Below are positions 1 through 5,433 of a stretch of 16,249 nucleotides of DNA, one piece after another. This DNA is from JBGPHT01 sp041484525. Its GTDB lineage: Bacteria; Acidobacteriota; Terriglobia; Bryobacterales; Bryobacteraceae. The position numbers and the translations under genes are program-made. Location of the stretch: contig JBGPHT010000173.1 of the NCBI GenBank assembly GCA_041484525.1, forward strand, positions 1 to 16,249, given 5' to 3'. Each line of letters opens with the position of its first letter. Position 1 is the first letter of the stretch. The notes under the pieces are model-generated. The model had not been told where the DNA came from. It did not search any database and saw only the letters and a list, made by a program, of their open reading frames with translations.

Positions 1-160
1 CGCCGCGCTCTATGGCATCTACAAGATCAAGCTGTCGAGTGCCATGGATAGTTTGATGGTGGAGTACGACGCCAGCCGACTGCGCCCGGCGGAAGTGGAA
101 TCGGCGTTGGCGAAGGCGGGGCTACCCGTCGAGCCCGTCGCGAAGCCACTTCAACATTGA
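1..160 (+). CDS. C-terminal end of a small unidentified protein, possibly HMA-like fold (partial)
   Basis: The frame beginning at base 2 is open to a TGA at 158-160 and gives the last 52 residues of a protein whose start lies left of the window. The segment contains KLSSAMDSLMVEYDASRL followed by a helix-like VESALAKAGLPVEP. A beta-strand with the look of 'DSLMVEYD' followed by a helix ending in 'AGLPV' resembles the second half of a heavy-metal-associated (ferredoxin-like) domain, but the metal-binding CxxC loop would be upstream and cannot be seen. The last 39 bases overlap the 3' end of the convergent gene at 122-631. Coding status is supported by GC-rich third positions and a sensible protein sequence; function is not established. 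Confidence 0.6.
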   Translation, partial: AALYGIYKIKLSSAMDSLMVEYDASRLRPAEVESALAKAGLPVEPVAKPLQH

Positions 161-631
161 CGGGTAGGGTGGAACGCCGAGCGCTTTCGCGCGTCCATCG
201 ACGGCTGTCAATCCAATCCACTCCAACACGGGAACACCGATGTACCGGCCGGCGGTGAAATTATCGATCAGTGCTTGCGCGCCGCCTCGATAACCGGCCT
301 CATGAAAAACCACCGATGGACTAAGTCCGAGGTGAACCGCCGCCGCATAGGACCAGGCGATCGCGGCCATCTCCAGACCACCGTCATCTCCTGCATCGCC
401 ATGCACCCCGCTGCGGACGGCAGGCGGAAGCACAGCGAGGTGGCCGGCTTCGTGCAACAGGTCGCCGGGATACAGCAACCTCGCTTCGTCAATCAGAAGT
501 CCTCCGGCCTGAATCGTGATGCCGGGCAGGAGTGATGGCTCCGGAACTTCGCCGAGACGAACAGGCAGATCGATATTTTCCAGAAACGCTACGATTCTGG
601 CGGCGAGTGGGTCCTTCAGAACGAGCGGCAT
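122..631 (-). CDS. Conserved hypothetical protein with HEAGH zinc-protease-like motif
   Basis: A 169-residue protein without a signal peptide or membrane segment. Residues 60-64 are HEAGH, the HExxH motif of zinc metallopeptidases, in the context DLLHEAGHLAV. A helix with GLEMAA follows, and Glu87 could be the third zinc ligand as in gluzincins. A second HEAG (HEAGY, residues 110-114) lies downstream in VVFHEAGYRGG. The whole pattern fits a small family of bacterial hypothetical proteins; whether it cleaves peptides is not known. It sits 41 bp downstream of the gene at 673-1026 on the same strand and probably shares its transcript. No -10-like box precedes it and the ribosome-binding site is weak, which fits a distal operon gene. 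Its stop lies inside the convergent reading frame that ends at 160. Confidence 0.75.
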   Translation of the reverse strand: MPLVLKDPLAARIVAFLENIDLPVRLGEVPEPSLLPGITIQAGGLLIDEARLLYPGDLLHEAGHLAVLPPAVRSGVHGDAGDDGGLEMAAIAWSYAAAVHLGLSPSVVFHEAGYRGGAQALIDNFTAGRYIGVPVLEWIGLTAVDGRAKALGVPPYPSMLKWLRDGLDG

Positions 632-672
632 ATTCTGATGTTCACCAGGACTGCGCCGACTTGGACGAACCT

Positions 673-1026
673 CTAGTGGCCAGCGCGCATCGCGTCTTCG
701 ACCTGCCGTATCAGCAATCGCAACCTTACTATCTCCGGATGGCGCTCACCATAAACAGCCTGTGCGGAGGTGAGATCGCGGCGCAGCACATTCAAGCGAT
801 CCGCATTGGCTTCATTCGGGAACCCAGCGATGCCCGGGAGAGTGCGCTTCTCTTGCGCGATCAGCGACTCGACGCGACGAATCTCCGGATGGTTGGCGCC
901 ATATGTCAGACTGAGCGACTCCAACTGCTTGCCCAGTCCGTCCAGCTTGTCCCGGTCCTCCCGTCCAGTCTGAGCAGGTAGCATACCCGCAACTATCACG
1001 AGGATCATCACGGCACGATGTAACAT
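673..1026 (-). CDS. Small exported protein with two copies of a YGxxHPEI coiled-coil repeat
   Basis: A 117-residue protein. The start at 1026 is chosen because GGAGG (complement of 1034-1038) sits 7 bp upstream and a signal-peptide-like hydrophobic segment follows (residues 4-17, LPAQ cleavage region at 16-19); the longer open frame upstream is antisense to the next gene. The mature part is a tandem duplication with a spacing of exactly 50 residues. Copy one has L28, L31, L35, Y42-G43, HPEI 46-49, LI 55-56. Copy two has L78, L81, L85, Y92-G93, HPEI 96-99, LI 105-106. The 'YGxxHPEIxR' element resembles the periplasmic coiled-coil of Wzz/GumC chain-length regulators, but no membrane anchors or kinase are present. 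First gene of a likely operon with 122-631. Function unknown; a structural or adaptor role is inference. Confidence 0.75.
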   Translation of the reverse strand: MLHRAVMILVIVAGMLPAQTGREDRDKLDGLGKQLESLSLTYGANHPEIRRVESLIAQEKRTLPGIAGFPNEANADRLNVLRRDLTSAQAVYGERHPEIVRLRLLIRQVEDAMRAGH

Positions 1027-1054
1027 CGATCTACCTCCATCCAGCATCTCGCTG

Positions 1055-1060
1055 AGTATA
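1055..1060 (-). promoter_or_regulatory. Putative -10 box TATACT for the small repeat protein
   Basis: On the minus strand TATACT lies 28 bp before the ATG at 1026 and upstream of a good GGAGG. This leaves room for a short leader carrying the ribosome-binding site. No convincing -35 was found. Confidence 0.4.
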
Positions 1061-1083
1061 TCGCAACCTGTGTCCGCCGCCTT

Positions 1084-1113
1084 TTCACATCGGTGGCCCG
1101 GCCGATGTAGAAT
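1084..1113 (+). promoter_or_regulatory. Putative promoter, TTCACA-N18-TAGAAT, next to the GTG start at 1120
   Basis: TTCACA (1084-1089) matches the -35 consensus at five of six positions. TAGAAT (1108-1113) is a good -10 with an 18-bp spacer. Only six bases separate the -10 from the GTG at 1120, and no Shine-Dalgarno is present, so the transcript would start at or very near the first codon (leaderless). The spacer is filled by a perfect inverted repeat. Confidence 0.5.
1087..1108. repeat. Perfect 7-bp inverted repeat in the promoter spacer
   Basis: ACATCGG (1087-1093) is followed after 8 bases by its exact reverse complement CCGATGT (1102-1108). The two arms touch the proposed -35 and -10 hexamers, as expected for an operator bound by a dimeric regulator. 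It lies in the 93-bp region between the divergent genes at 1026 and 1120. It could instead be a chance palindrome in GC-rich DNA. Confidence 0.5.
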
Positions 1114-1119
1114 CTGGAC

Positions 1120-2001
1120 GTGACACCCACCACTCGCCGCGGATTTCTTGCCTCCGTGACAGCCGGCGCTTTCGCCGCCGCCGCGGATAACCGGCTGCCG
1201 ATTCGCAAGGCCGTCGAGTTCAATATGCTGCCGGCCTCGATCGGGATACTGGATCGTTTCCAACTTGCCCGCGAAGCCGGCTTTGAAGAAATCGAATGTC
1301 CCACCACCCCGGAGCAATCCAAGGCGGAAGAGATGCTCGATGCCTCTAAGAAAAGCGGCCTTCGCATTCACTCCGTGATGAACCAGGAGCATTGGCGCAG
1401 TCCACTTTCGTCGGCCGACCCCGCGGTGGTGGAGAAGAGCATGGAGGGCATGCGCACCAGCCTGCGCAACGCCAAATTCTGGGGCGCCGATACGGTGCTG
1501 CTGGTGCCCGCCGTGGTGAACCCCGAGACGCCGTACGCCCAGGCCTGGGAGCGCAGCCAGCGCCAGATCCGCAAGCTCGTGCCGTTGGCGGAAGAATCGA
1601 AGGTCATCATCGGGATCGAAGAAGTGTGGAACAAGTTCCTGCTCAGCCCGCTCGAATTCGCGCGCTACGTGGATGAATTTCAAAGCCCGTGGATTCGCGC
1701 CTACTTCGACGTGGGCAACGTCGCGATCGCCGGGTATCCGCAGGACTGGATCCGCGTCCTCGGCAAGCGCATCGTCAAGCTCCATATCAAAGACTTCTCG
1801 TTCAAGAACGACCCCACCATCCGGAAGCGCGTCGCAGACTTTGTGCCGCTCCTCGAAGGGGAGATCGATTGGCACGCGGTGCATGCCGCGCTCGCCGAAA
1901 TCGGCTATCGGGGAACCGCCACGGTGGAACTTTCAGGCGGCGATGGCGCGTATTTGAAAGAGGTCAACCGCCGCTTCGACCGCATCCTGAACGGCGTCTA
2001 A
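1120..2001 (+). CDS. Tat-exported sugar phosphate isomerase/epimerase-like TIM barrel
   Basis: A 293-residue member of the xylose isomerase-like / AP endonuclease 2 TIM-barrel superfamily. The N-terminus TTRRGFLASVTAG is a twin-arginine signal (RR at 6-7), so the protein is probably exported folded. The usual metal ligands are visible: E167 (IGIEEVW), D197 (YFDVGN), H222 (LHIKD) and E270 (TVELSGG). Relatives isomerise or epimerise sugars, inosose or hydroxypyruvate; the substrate cannot be read from the sequence. The start is the GTG at 1120: it places the twin-arginine motif correctly and follows a -10-like TAGAAT by 6 bp with no Shine-Dalgarno. The gene is convergent with a second barrel of the same superfamily, with 7 bp between the two stops. 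Confidence 0.9.
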   Translation: MTPTTRRGFLASVTAGAFAAAADNRLPIRKAVEFNMLPASIGILDRFQLAREAGFEEIECPTTPEQSKAEEMLDASKKSGLRIHSVMNQEHWRSPLSSADPAVVEKSMEGMRTSLRNAKFWGADTVLLVPAVVNPETPYAQAWERSQRQIRKLVPLAEESKVIIGIEEVWNKFLLSPLEFARYVDEFQSPWIRAYFDVGNVAIAGYPQDWIRVLGKRIVKLHIKDFSFKNDPTIRKRVADFVPLLEGEIDWHAVHAALAEIGYRGTATVELSGGDGAYLKEVNRRFDRILNGV

Positions 2002-2008
2002 TCGAAGC

Positions 2009-2854
2009 CTACCCCAGGAACTTCATCACGTAGGCGATATTGCGAATCGTATCGCGGACCACGGCTTCCGGGTTTGCGTGCGGCGTCTCGAAGGCAAACC
2101 AGCCTTCGTACCCCGACTTCTTGATCGCGGGGAAGGCCTTCGTCCAATCCACCAGTCCCGGTTCCTCCATCAGCTTGTTGCCGTTCTTGAGATGCATCTG
2201 GCAGATCTCGGCGCCCAGCACTTCGATGCCCTTGAGTCCCTCGCCATTGTGGACCATGCTCTCGGTGCCGGTGGCATCCCAATACGCGCGGACGGCCCGG
2301 TGCCCGACGAGTCCCAGCAGCTTGACGTAGTCGGCGGTGTTGAGCGAGAGCTCGAGACCAAGCGTGATGCCGGCATCTTCCGCCACCGGCGCCAACCGCT
2401 TCAACAATTCCACCACTGGCCCGTACGAAGCTTCGTCGTCCATCTTCGGACAGGTTTGTCGAAACCCGGGAACCATGACCACGCTCGCGCCCAGGATCTC
2501 GCCCGAACGAATGGTCTTGCGGAGGGACTGCTCGGCCGGGCCGGGGTCGAGCAGAGTCCCACCGTTGGGAAGGCTGCCGCTCATGGACACGGTCCGCATC
2601 CCCCAGCGGCTGGCTTCGCGCTTATACGCGAGAACGTTCTCACGCTCCCAGAGATTGCCCCGGGTGGTCGTGACCTCCACGCCGCCGATGCCGGGAATGC
2701 TGGCGGCGAGTTCATATACCGCGGGCGAAGAGACCCGCTGCATTTCGCCCTGGCGGTGAGCGATCTTGACCGGGGAGCCGGCCGCCCACGCCCGGATTGC
2801 AGTGGCTGCAGTCGCGGAGCAGGCGGCGAACAGGAACTGACGACGACTCGGCAT
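2009..2854 (-). CDS. Tat-exported sugar phosphate isomerase/epimerase-like TIM barrel (second copy)
   Basis: A 281-residue xylose isomerase-like TIM barrel with a twin-arginine signal (SRRQFLFAACS, RR at 4-5). Metal ligands appear as E168 (LGLELS), D193 (YWDATG), H221 (MHLKNG) and E256 (FAFETP). It is clearly diverged from the neighbouring barrel at 1120-2001: both keep the ligand order E-D-H-E, but flanking residues differ, so this is not a recent duplication. TAAGCT lies 6 bp before the ATG and there is no Shine-Dalgarno, as for several other genes here. A TIGR03435 remnant ends 20 bp upstream. Substrate unknown; a role in exported sugar metabolism is inferred from family and signal peptide. 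Confidence 0.88.
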   Translation of the reverse strand: MPSRRQFLFAACSATAATAIRAWAAGSPVKIAHRQGEMQRVSSPAVYELAASIPGIGGVEVTTTRGNLWERENVLAYKREASRWGMRTVSMSGSLPNGGTLLDPGPAEQSLRKTIRSGEILGASVVMVPGFRQTCPKMDDEASYGPVVELLKRLAPVAEDAGITLGLELSLNTADYVKLLGLVGHRAVRAYWDATGTESMVHNGEGLKGIEVLGAEICQMHLKNGNKLMEEPGLVDWTKAFPAIKKSGYEGWFAFETPHANPEAVVRDTIRNIAYVMKFLG

Positions 2855-2860
2855 GATCTG

Positions 2861-2866
2861 AGCTTA
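2861..2866 (-). promoter_or_regulatory. -10-like box TAAGCT, 6 bp before the ATG at 2854
   Basis: On the minus strand TAAGCT is followed by six bases and then the ATG. There is no Shine-Dalgarno. Identical hexamer and spacing occur before the PQQ propeller gene at 10158. No clear -35 was found. Confidence 0.4.
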
Positions 2867-2874
2867 GAACAAGT

Positions 2875-3252
2875 TCATTGGTTCTCCCGAGGCCGCTCCA
2901 CACCGTCGATGACGAGGTATTCGCGCGGCCCCACATCCGGAACGAGTGTCAACCCGAGTTGTTGCTCGAGTACCGTCAGGAGCGTTGGGGCGGCACTCCC
3001 ATCCGACGAGGTAAACGGCGAACGAAGCCCTGGGGGAAGTCTGCCCGGCGCGTTCTGGTCATGCGCAAATACCAGATGGAAACTGAACAATCCCGCGATT
3101 CCCGTCTTGTCGAGGACCAGGCGGTCAGTGACTACGCCGCCGAGCGCGCCTGCGAGATGTGACACGCCCCGTCCGGCTGCGTCGATTGTCCAATTCGGCC
3201 CCTCCCATCCCGTGTGGCTAATGCACAAGGGCTTCTGGCCCGGAGGAAACAT
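2875..3252 (-). pseudogene. C-terminal remnant of a TIGR03435-family protein
   Basis: The 125 codons from the ATG at 3252 match the end of the TIGR03435 family, an uncharacterised group expanded in Solibacter-like acidobacteria. Recognisable parts are VTDRLVLDKTGIAGLFSFHL (residues 41-60, family pattern 'RpVvDkTGLxGxfdfxL'), LLTVLEQQLGLTLVPDVGP (91-109) and EYLVIDGVERPREN (111-124). Full members usually have about 250-300 residues with a signal peptide and an N-terminal 'FEVASIKP' region. None of that is visible in any minus-strand frame upstream. The frame stays open to an ATG at 3468, but that extension is the antisense of the gene at 3251-3701 and does not resemble the family. I therefore read it as a truncated gene; a functional short variant cannot be excluded. 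Confidence 0.65.
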
Positions 3253-3701
3253 GTCCGCCGACCGGAGCCATGGGCGCGGCCGGCATCCCGAAACCGGACA
3301 AGGCGACATCGATGCGCTGATCGCCGCGCTCGCCTCCGCAGCGACCGGCGCCAATGAGTGGGACGTGCGGACGAAGGCGCCGGTGCTGACGGCGAGTATC
3401 CTGCGCGAGTTGCCTTCAGCGGCAAGTGCGGGCGAAGCCGCCATGTACCGGTTGGTGCTCGCCTGCAACGCCGCGACTCACGAAGGCGAGATGCAAATTG
3501 CCTGGGCGCCTGATCCGCAGAGGGCCGCCTTCTCCGCCACCGTGGACGGAAAGACGCCGTTCCTGTACCCGGTCGAAACGGGCAAAGGTGCTACGTATCA
3601 CAGATCTGTCCACGAATGAGGTAATTGAGTTTCCGTTCGGCGATCTACCTCAGGCGGCGCGCCAGTCGCTCGCGGCGTGTTTCAAACCGAGCGGCCAATA
3701 G
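3251..3701 (+). pseudogene. Small unidentified gene with an apparent one-base frameshift
   Basis: The ATG at 3251 follows GGAGG (3242-3246) at ideal distance. The frame reads through a protein-like sequence (IDALIAALASA..., MYRLVLACNAATHEGEMQIA, FSATVDGKTPFLYPVETGK) to a TGA at 3619, giving 122 residues. The last codons before the stop look non-coding, while the frame one base further on continues as VLRITDLSTNEVIEFPFGDL and ends with CFKPSGQ at a TAG (3699-3701). Removing one G from the GG at 3587-3588 would join both parts into about 149 residues. The break is therefore a real mutation, a sequencing error or, less likely, programmed shifting. No domain recognised. The start overlaps head to head with the TIGR03435 remnant, and the end is 3 bp from the convergent TPR gene. 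Confidence 0.5.
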
Positions 3702-3704
3702 GAC

Positions 3705-5324
3705 TCATTTGCCCAGATACACGCGGGCCCATTCCAACTCCGGACGCGAAGCTTCCGTGTTGTTGGCGATCTCTCGAAGCTGCATCGCGTAAGCGCGGGC
3801 TTTCGTCCGATCGCCCGCCTGGTCGGCCGCTTTCGCGGCGCCGGCCGTAGCATTGAAGCGGCGCGGCGCGGTCTTCAGAACCGTTTCGTATTCCCGCAGA
3901 GCCTCAGGCGCCGCGCCATTCTCCAGCAGTAGATCGGCCAACATCTCGCGCACCGGCAGCAACGCCCCGGGCGTCACGGGGTGCTTGTCGACAGCATCCT
4001 CATGGTCGGCAGCCGCACGGAGGAGCCGGAAACCTTCGTCCTTCCTCCCTTCGGCGAATACGATCGACGCGGTGGCCGCTTCCCACTGCGCGCCGATGGA
4101 GCCGCTCCAATCGTAATCGCGAGTTGCCGGCATGGCTTTGCGGATGGCGTCGATTTCGTCGGCGGAACGGCGCGCCGTCGCCACATCGCCTGCGCGGGCC
4201 GCCCCGATGGCTTTCGCGTAATGCACCAGCGCCTCGGTGTTGCGAAATCGATTCCAAGGGAACCATGCCGGCTTGATCTCCAGCGCGGCTGCGGCTCTCC
4301 AGGCATGCCGTTCCAGCGCCCACCTCGCCGGGGCCGCCGCGAAGGCGTAGGCGGCCGCGAACTGGTTTTCGTCGAGCCTGGTGATGGCCTCCATCTCCAC
4401 CAGCACCTTTCGAGCGCTCGCATCCCTGCCTTGCTGAAGGTATGCATAGACCAGGTAATCCATGGCGTGGAGCTGGTCGAATGCGCCCCCGCCGCCGTGC
4501 AGACGCTGCGCCTGTGCGATGGCCGACTTCGTCGAAGCGATGTTCGAAGCTATGGAATCGTCCCACAGCCCCAGCCGGGTGAAGATATGCGACGGCATGT
4601 GCAAGGCATGCGGCGAATCGGGCGCGATCTTGGCGTACGCCCTCGCCGCCTTGAGACCCAATTCGGCGAGCGGCGGATAATCCACGCTGTGAATGATGTA
4701 GTGCGCCACGCCAGGATGGTTCTGATGCCGCGGCAGCACTTGGTTCAGAATCTCGCTGCCCTTCTTCTGCCACGCATACGTCCTGTCGGCCGGATCGAGA
4801 TAGCCGACCGCCACCATCTGCAGAGCGTGGAAGATCGCAGCCTCGTCGTCCTTAGGGTTACGATCGCGGACCTCGCCTAATGCCTGTTCGTAATTCTTCG
4901 CACGGGTCACGTGGTCGACCGTCTGCCAATCTTTGTAAAACACCGCGAGCGCATGGATGTAGTCGCGCTCGCGGCCGGTCTTCGCGCTTACCGCCACAGC
5001 CCGATCGAGAGCGGCTGCGCCTTGCTTCAATTCATCAGGCGATGGCGGCGCCCAGATCGGGTGATACCAGGTTCGCGCGACGCCCCAGTGTGCCATGGCG
5101 CAGGCCGGGTCTGCCTTCGCGGCATCGTTGAATGCGAGGCGCGCTTCCTCGTAGCCAAAAGAATGGAGTAGCGCCGCTCCGCGCGAGATCAACCCTTGCG
5201 CCGCGGCGTTGCACGAGGTTGGAAAGTCTACCGTGCCAAGACCGGCCACGCCATGTTGGTGTTGCGAGTGGTCTTCCTGTGCCGTCGCGAGTGCAGCGTA
5301 CAGAATCAGCAAAACGAATCGCAC
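3705..5324 (-). CDS. Secreted tetratricopeptide-repeat protein
   Basis: A 539-residue protein beginning at the GTG at 5324: GGGAG (complement of 5331-5335) is 6 bp upstream and a signal peptide follows (RFVLLILYAALATAQ, residues 2-16). The open frame runs 37 codons further but has no signal there and enters the divergent promoter region. After cleavage comes a His-rich DHSQHQHG (H19, H22, H24). TPR-like helical pairs fill the rest: 45-112, 220-300, about 360-395 and 455-515. Strongly patterned stretches HPGVAHYIIHSVDYP (203-217) and HALHMPSHIFTRLGLW (239-254) mark a family of exported TPR proteins in soil bacteria. The molecular role is unknown; TPRs bind proteins. Its C-terminus converges with 3251-3701. 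It is divergent from the ankyrin fusion gene. Confidence 0.88.
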   Translation of the reverse strand: MRFVLLILYAALATAQEDHSQHQHGVAGLGTVDFPTSCNAAAQGLISRGAALLHSFGYEEARLAFNDAAKADPACAMAHWGVARTWYHPIWAPPSPDELKQGAAALDRAVAVSAKTGRERDYIHALAVFYKDWQTVDHVTRAKNYEQALGEVRDRNPKDDEAAIFHALQMVAVGYLDPADRTYAWQKKGSEILNQVLPRHQNHPGVAHYIIHSVDYPPLAELGLKAARAYAKIAPDSPHALHMPSHIFTRLGLWDDSIASNIASTKSAIAQAQRLHGGGGAFDQLHAMDYLVYAYLQQGRDASARKVLVEMEAITRLDENQFAAAYAFAAAPARWALERHAWRAAAALEIKPAWFPWNRFRNTEALVHYAKAIGAARAGDVATARRSADEIDAIRKAMPATRDYDWSGSIGAQWEAATASIVFAEGRKDEGFRLLRAAADHEDAVDKHPVTPGALLPVREMLADLLLENGAAPEALREYETVLKTAPRRFNATAGAAKAADQAGDRTKARAYAMQLREIANNTEASRPELEWARVYLGK

Positions 5325-5333
5325 ATGATTCTC

Positions 5334-5344
5334 CCAGGCCCTGG
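5334..5344 (-). promoter_or_regulatory. Small inverted repeat at the ribosome-binding site of the TPR gene
   Basis: CCAGG-N-CCTGG (5334-5344) is a perfect 5-bp inverted repeat whose edge shares bases with the minus-strand Shine-Dalgarno GGGAG (complement of 5331-5335). A hairpin in the mRNA could partly hide the ribosome-binding site. The loop is only one base, so the hairpin would have to open inner pairs; a chance repeat is quite possible. Confidence 0.25.
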
Positions 5345-5406
5345 AAGGGCGTAAGCCCGTTCCCCCAGTTTGCCACTGTTCGGTCCACTCAATCCATTGA
5401 ATGCGG

Positions 5407-5412
5407 TACCAT
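5407..5412 (+). promoter_or_regulatory. Putative -10 box TACCAT for the ankyrin fusion gene
   Basis: TACCAT lies 21 bp before the ATG at 5434, leaving a short leader with the purine-rich GAGGGGG (5422-5428) as ribosome-binding site. The distance resembles that of the aldo/keto reductase promoter (TAGAAT, 22 bp before its ATG). No clear -35 was seen. Confidence 0.35.
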
Positions 5413-5433
5413 CTTCTCGCATGAGGGGGACCC

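Noticed and set aside
532..981. Plus-strand open frame of 149 codons
   Set aside because: Overlaps both minus-strand genes with recognisable motifs (HEAGH and HPEI repeats); no protein features of its own.
673..1884. Long minus-strand open frame of 403 codons
   Set aside because: Only the last 117 codons, from the ATG at 1026, have a ribosome-binding site, a signal peptide and repeats; the rest is antisense to the isomerase gene at 1120-2001.
2078..3619. Long plus-strand open frame of 513 codons
   Set aside because: The first part is antisense of the second isomerase gene and the TIGR03435 remnant. Only the end from the ATG at 3251, with GGAGG, looks coding.
3981..4880. Plus-strand open frame of 299 codons
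   Set aside because: Antisense of the TPR gene, whose HPGVAHY and HALHMPSHIF motifs show that the minus frame is the coding one.
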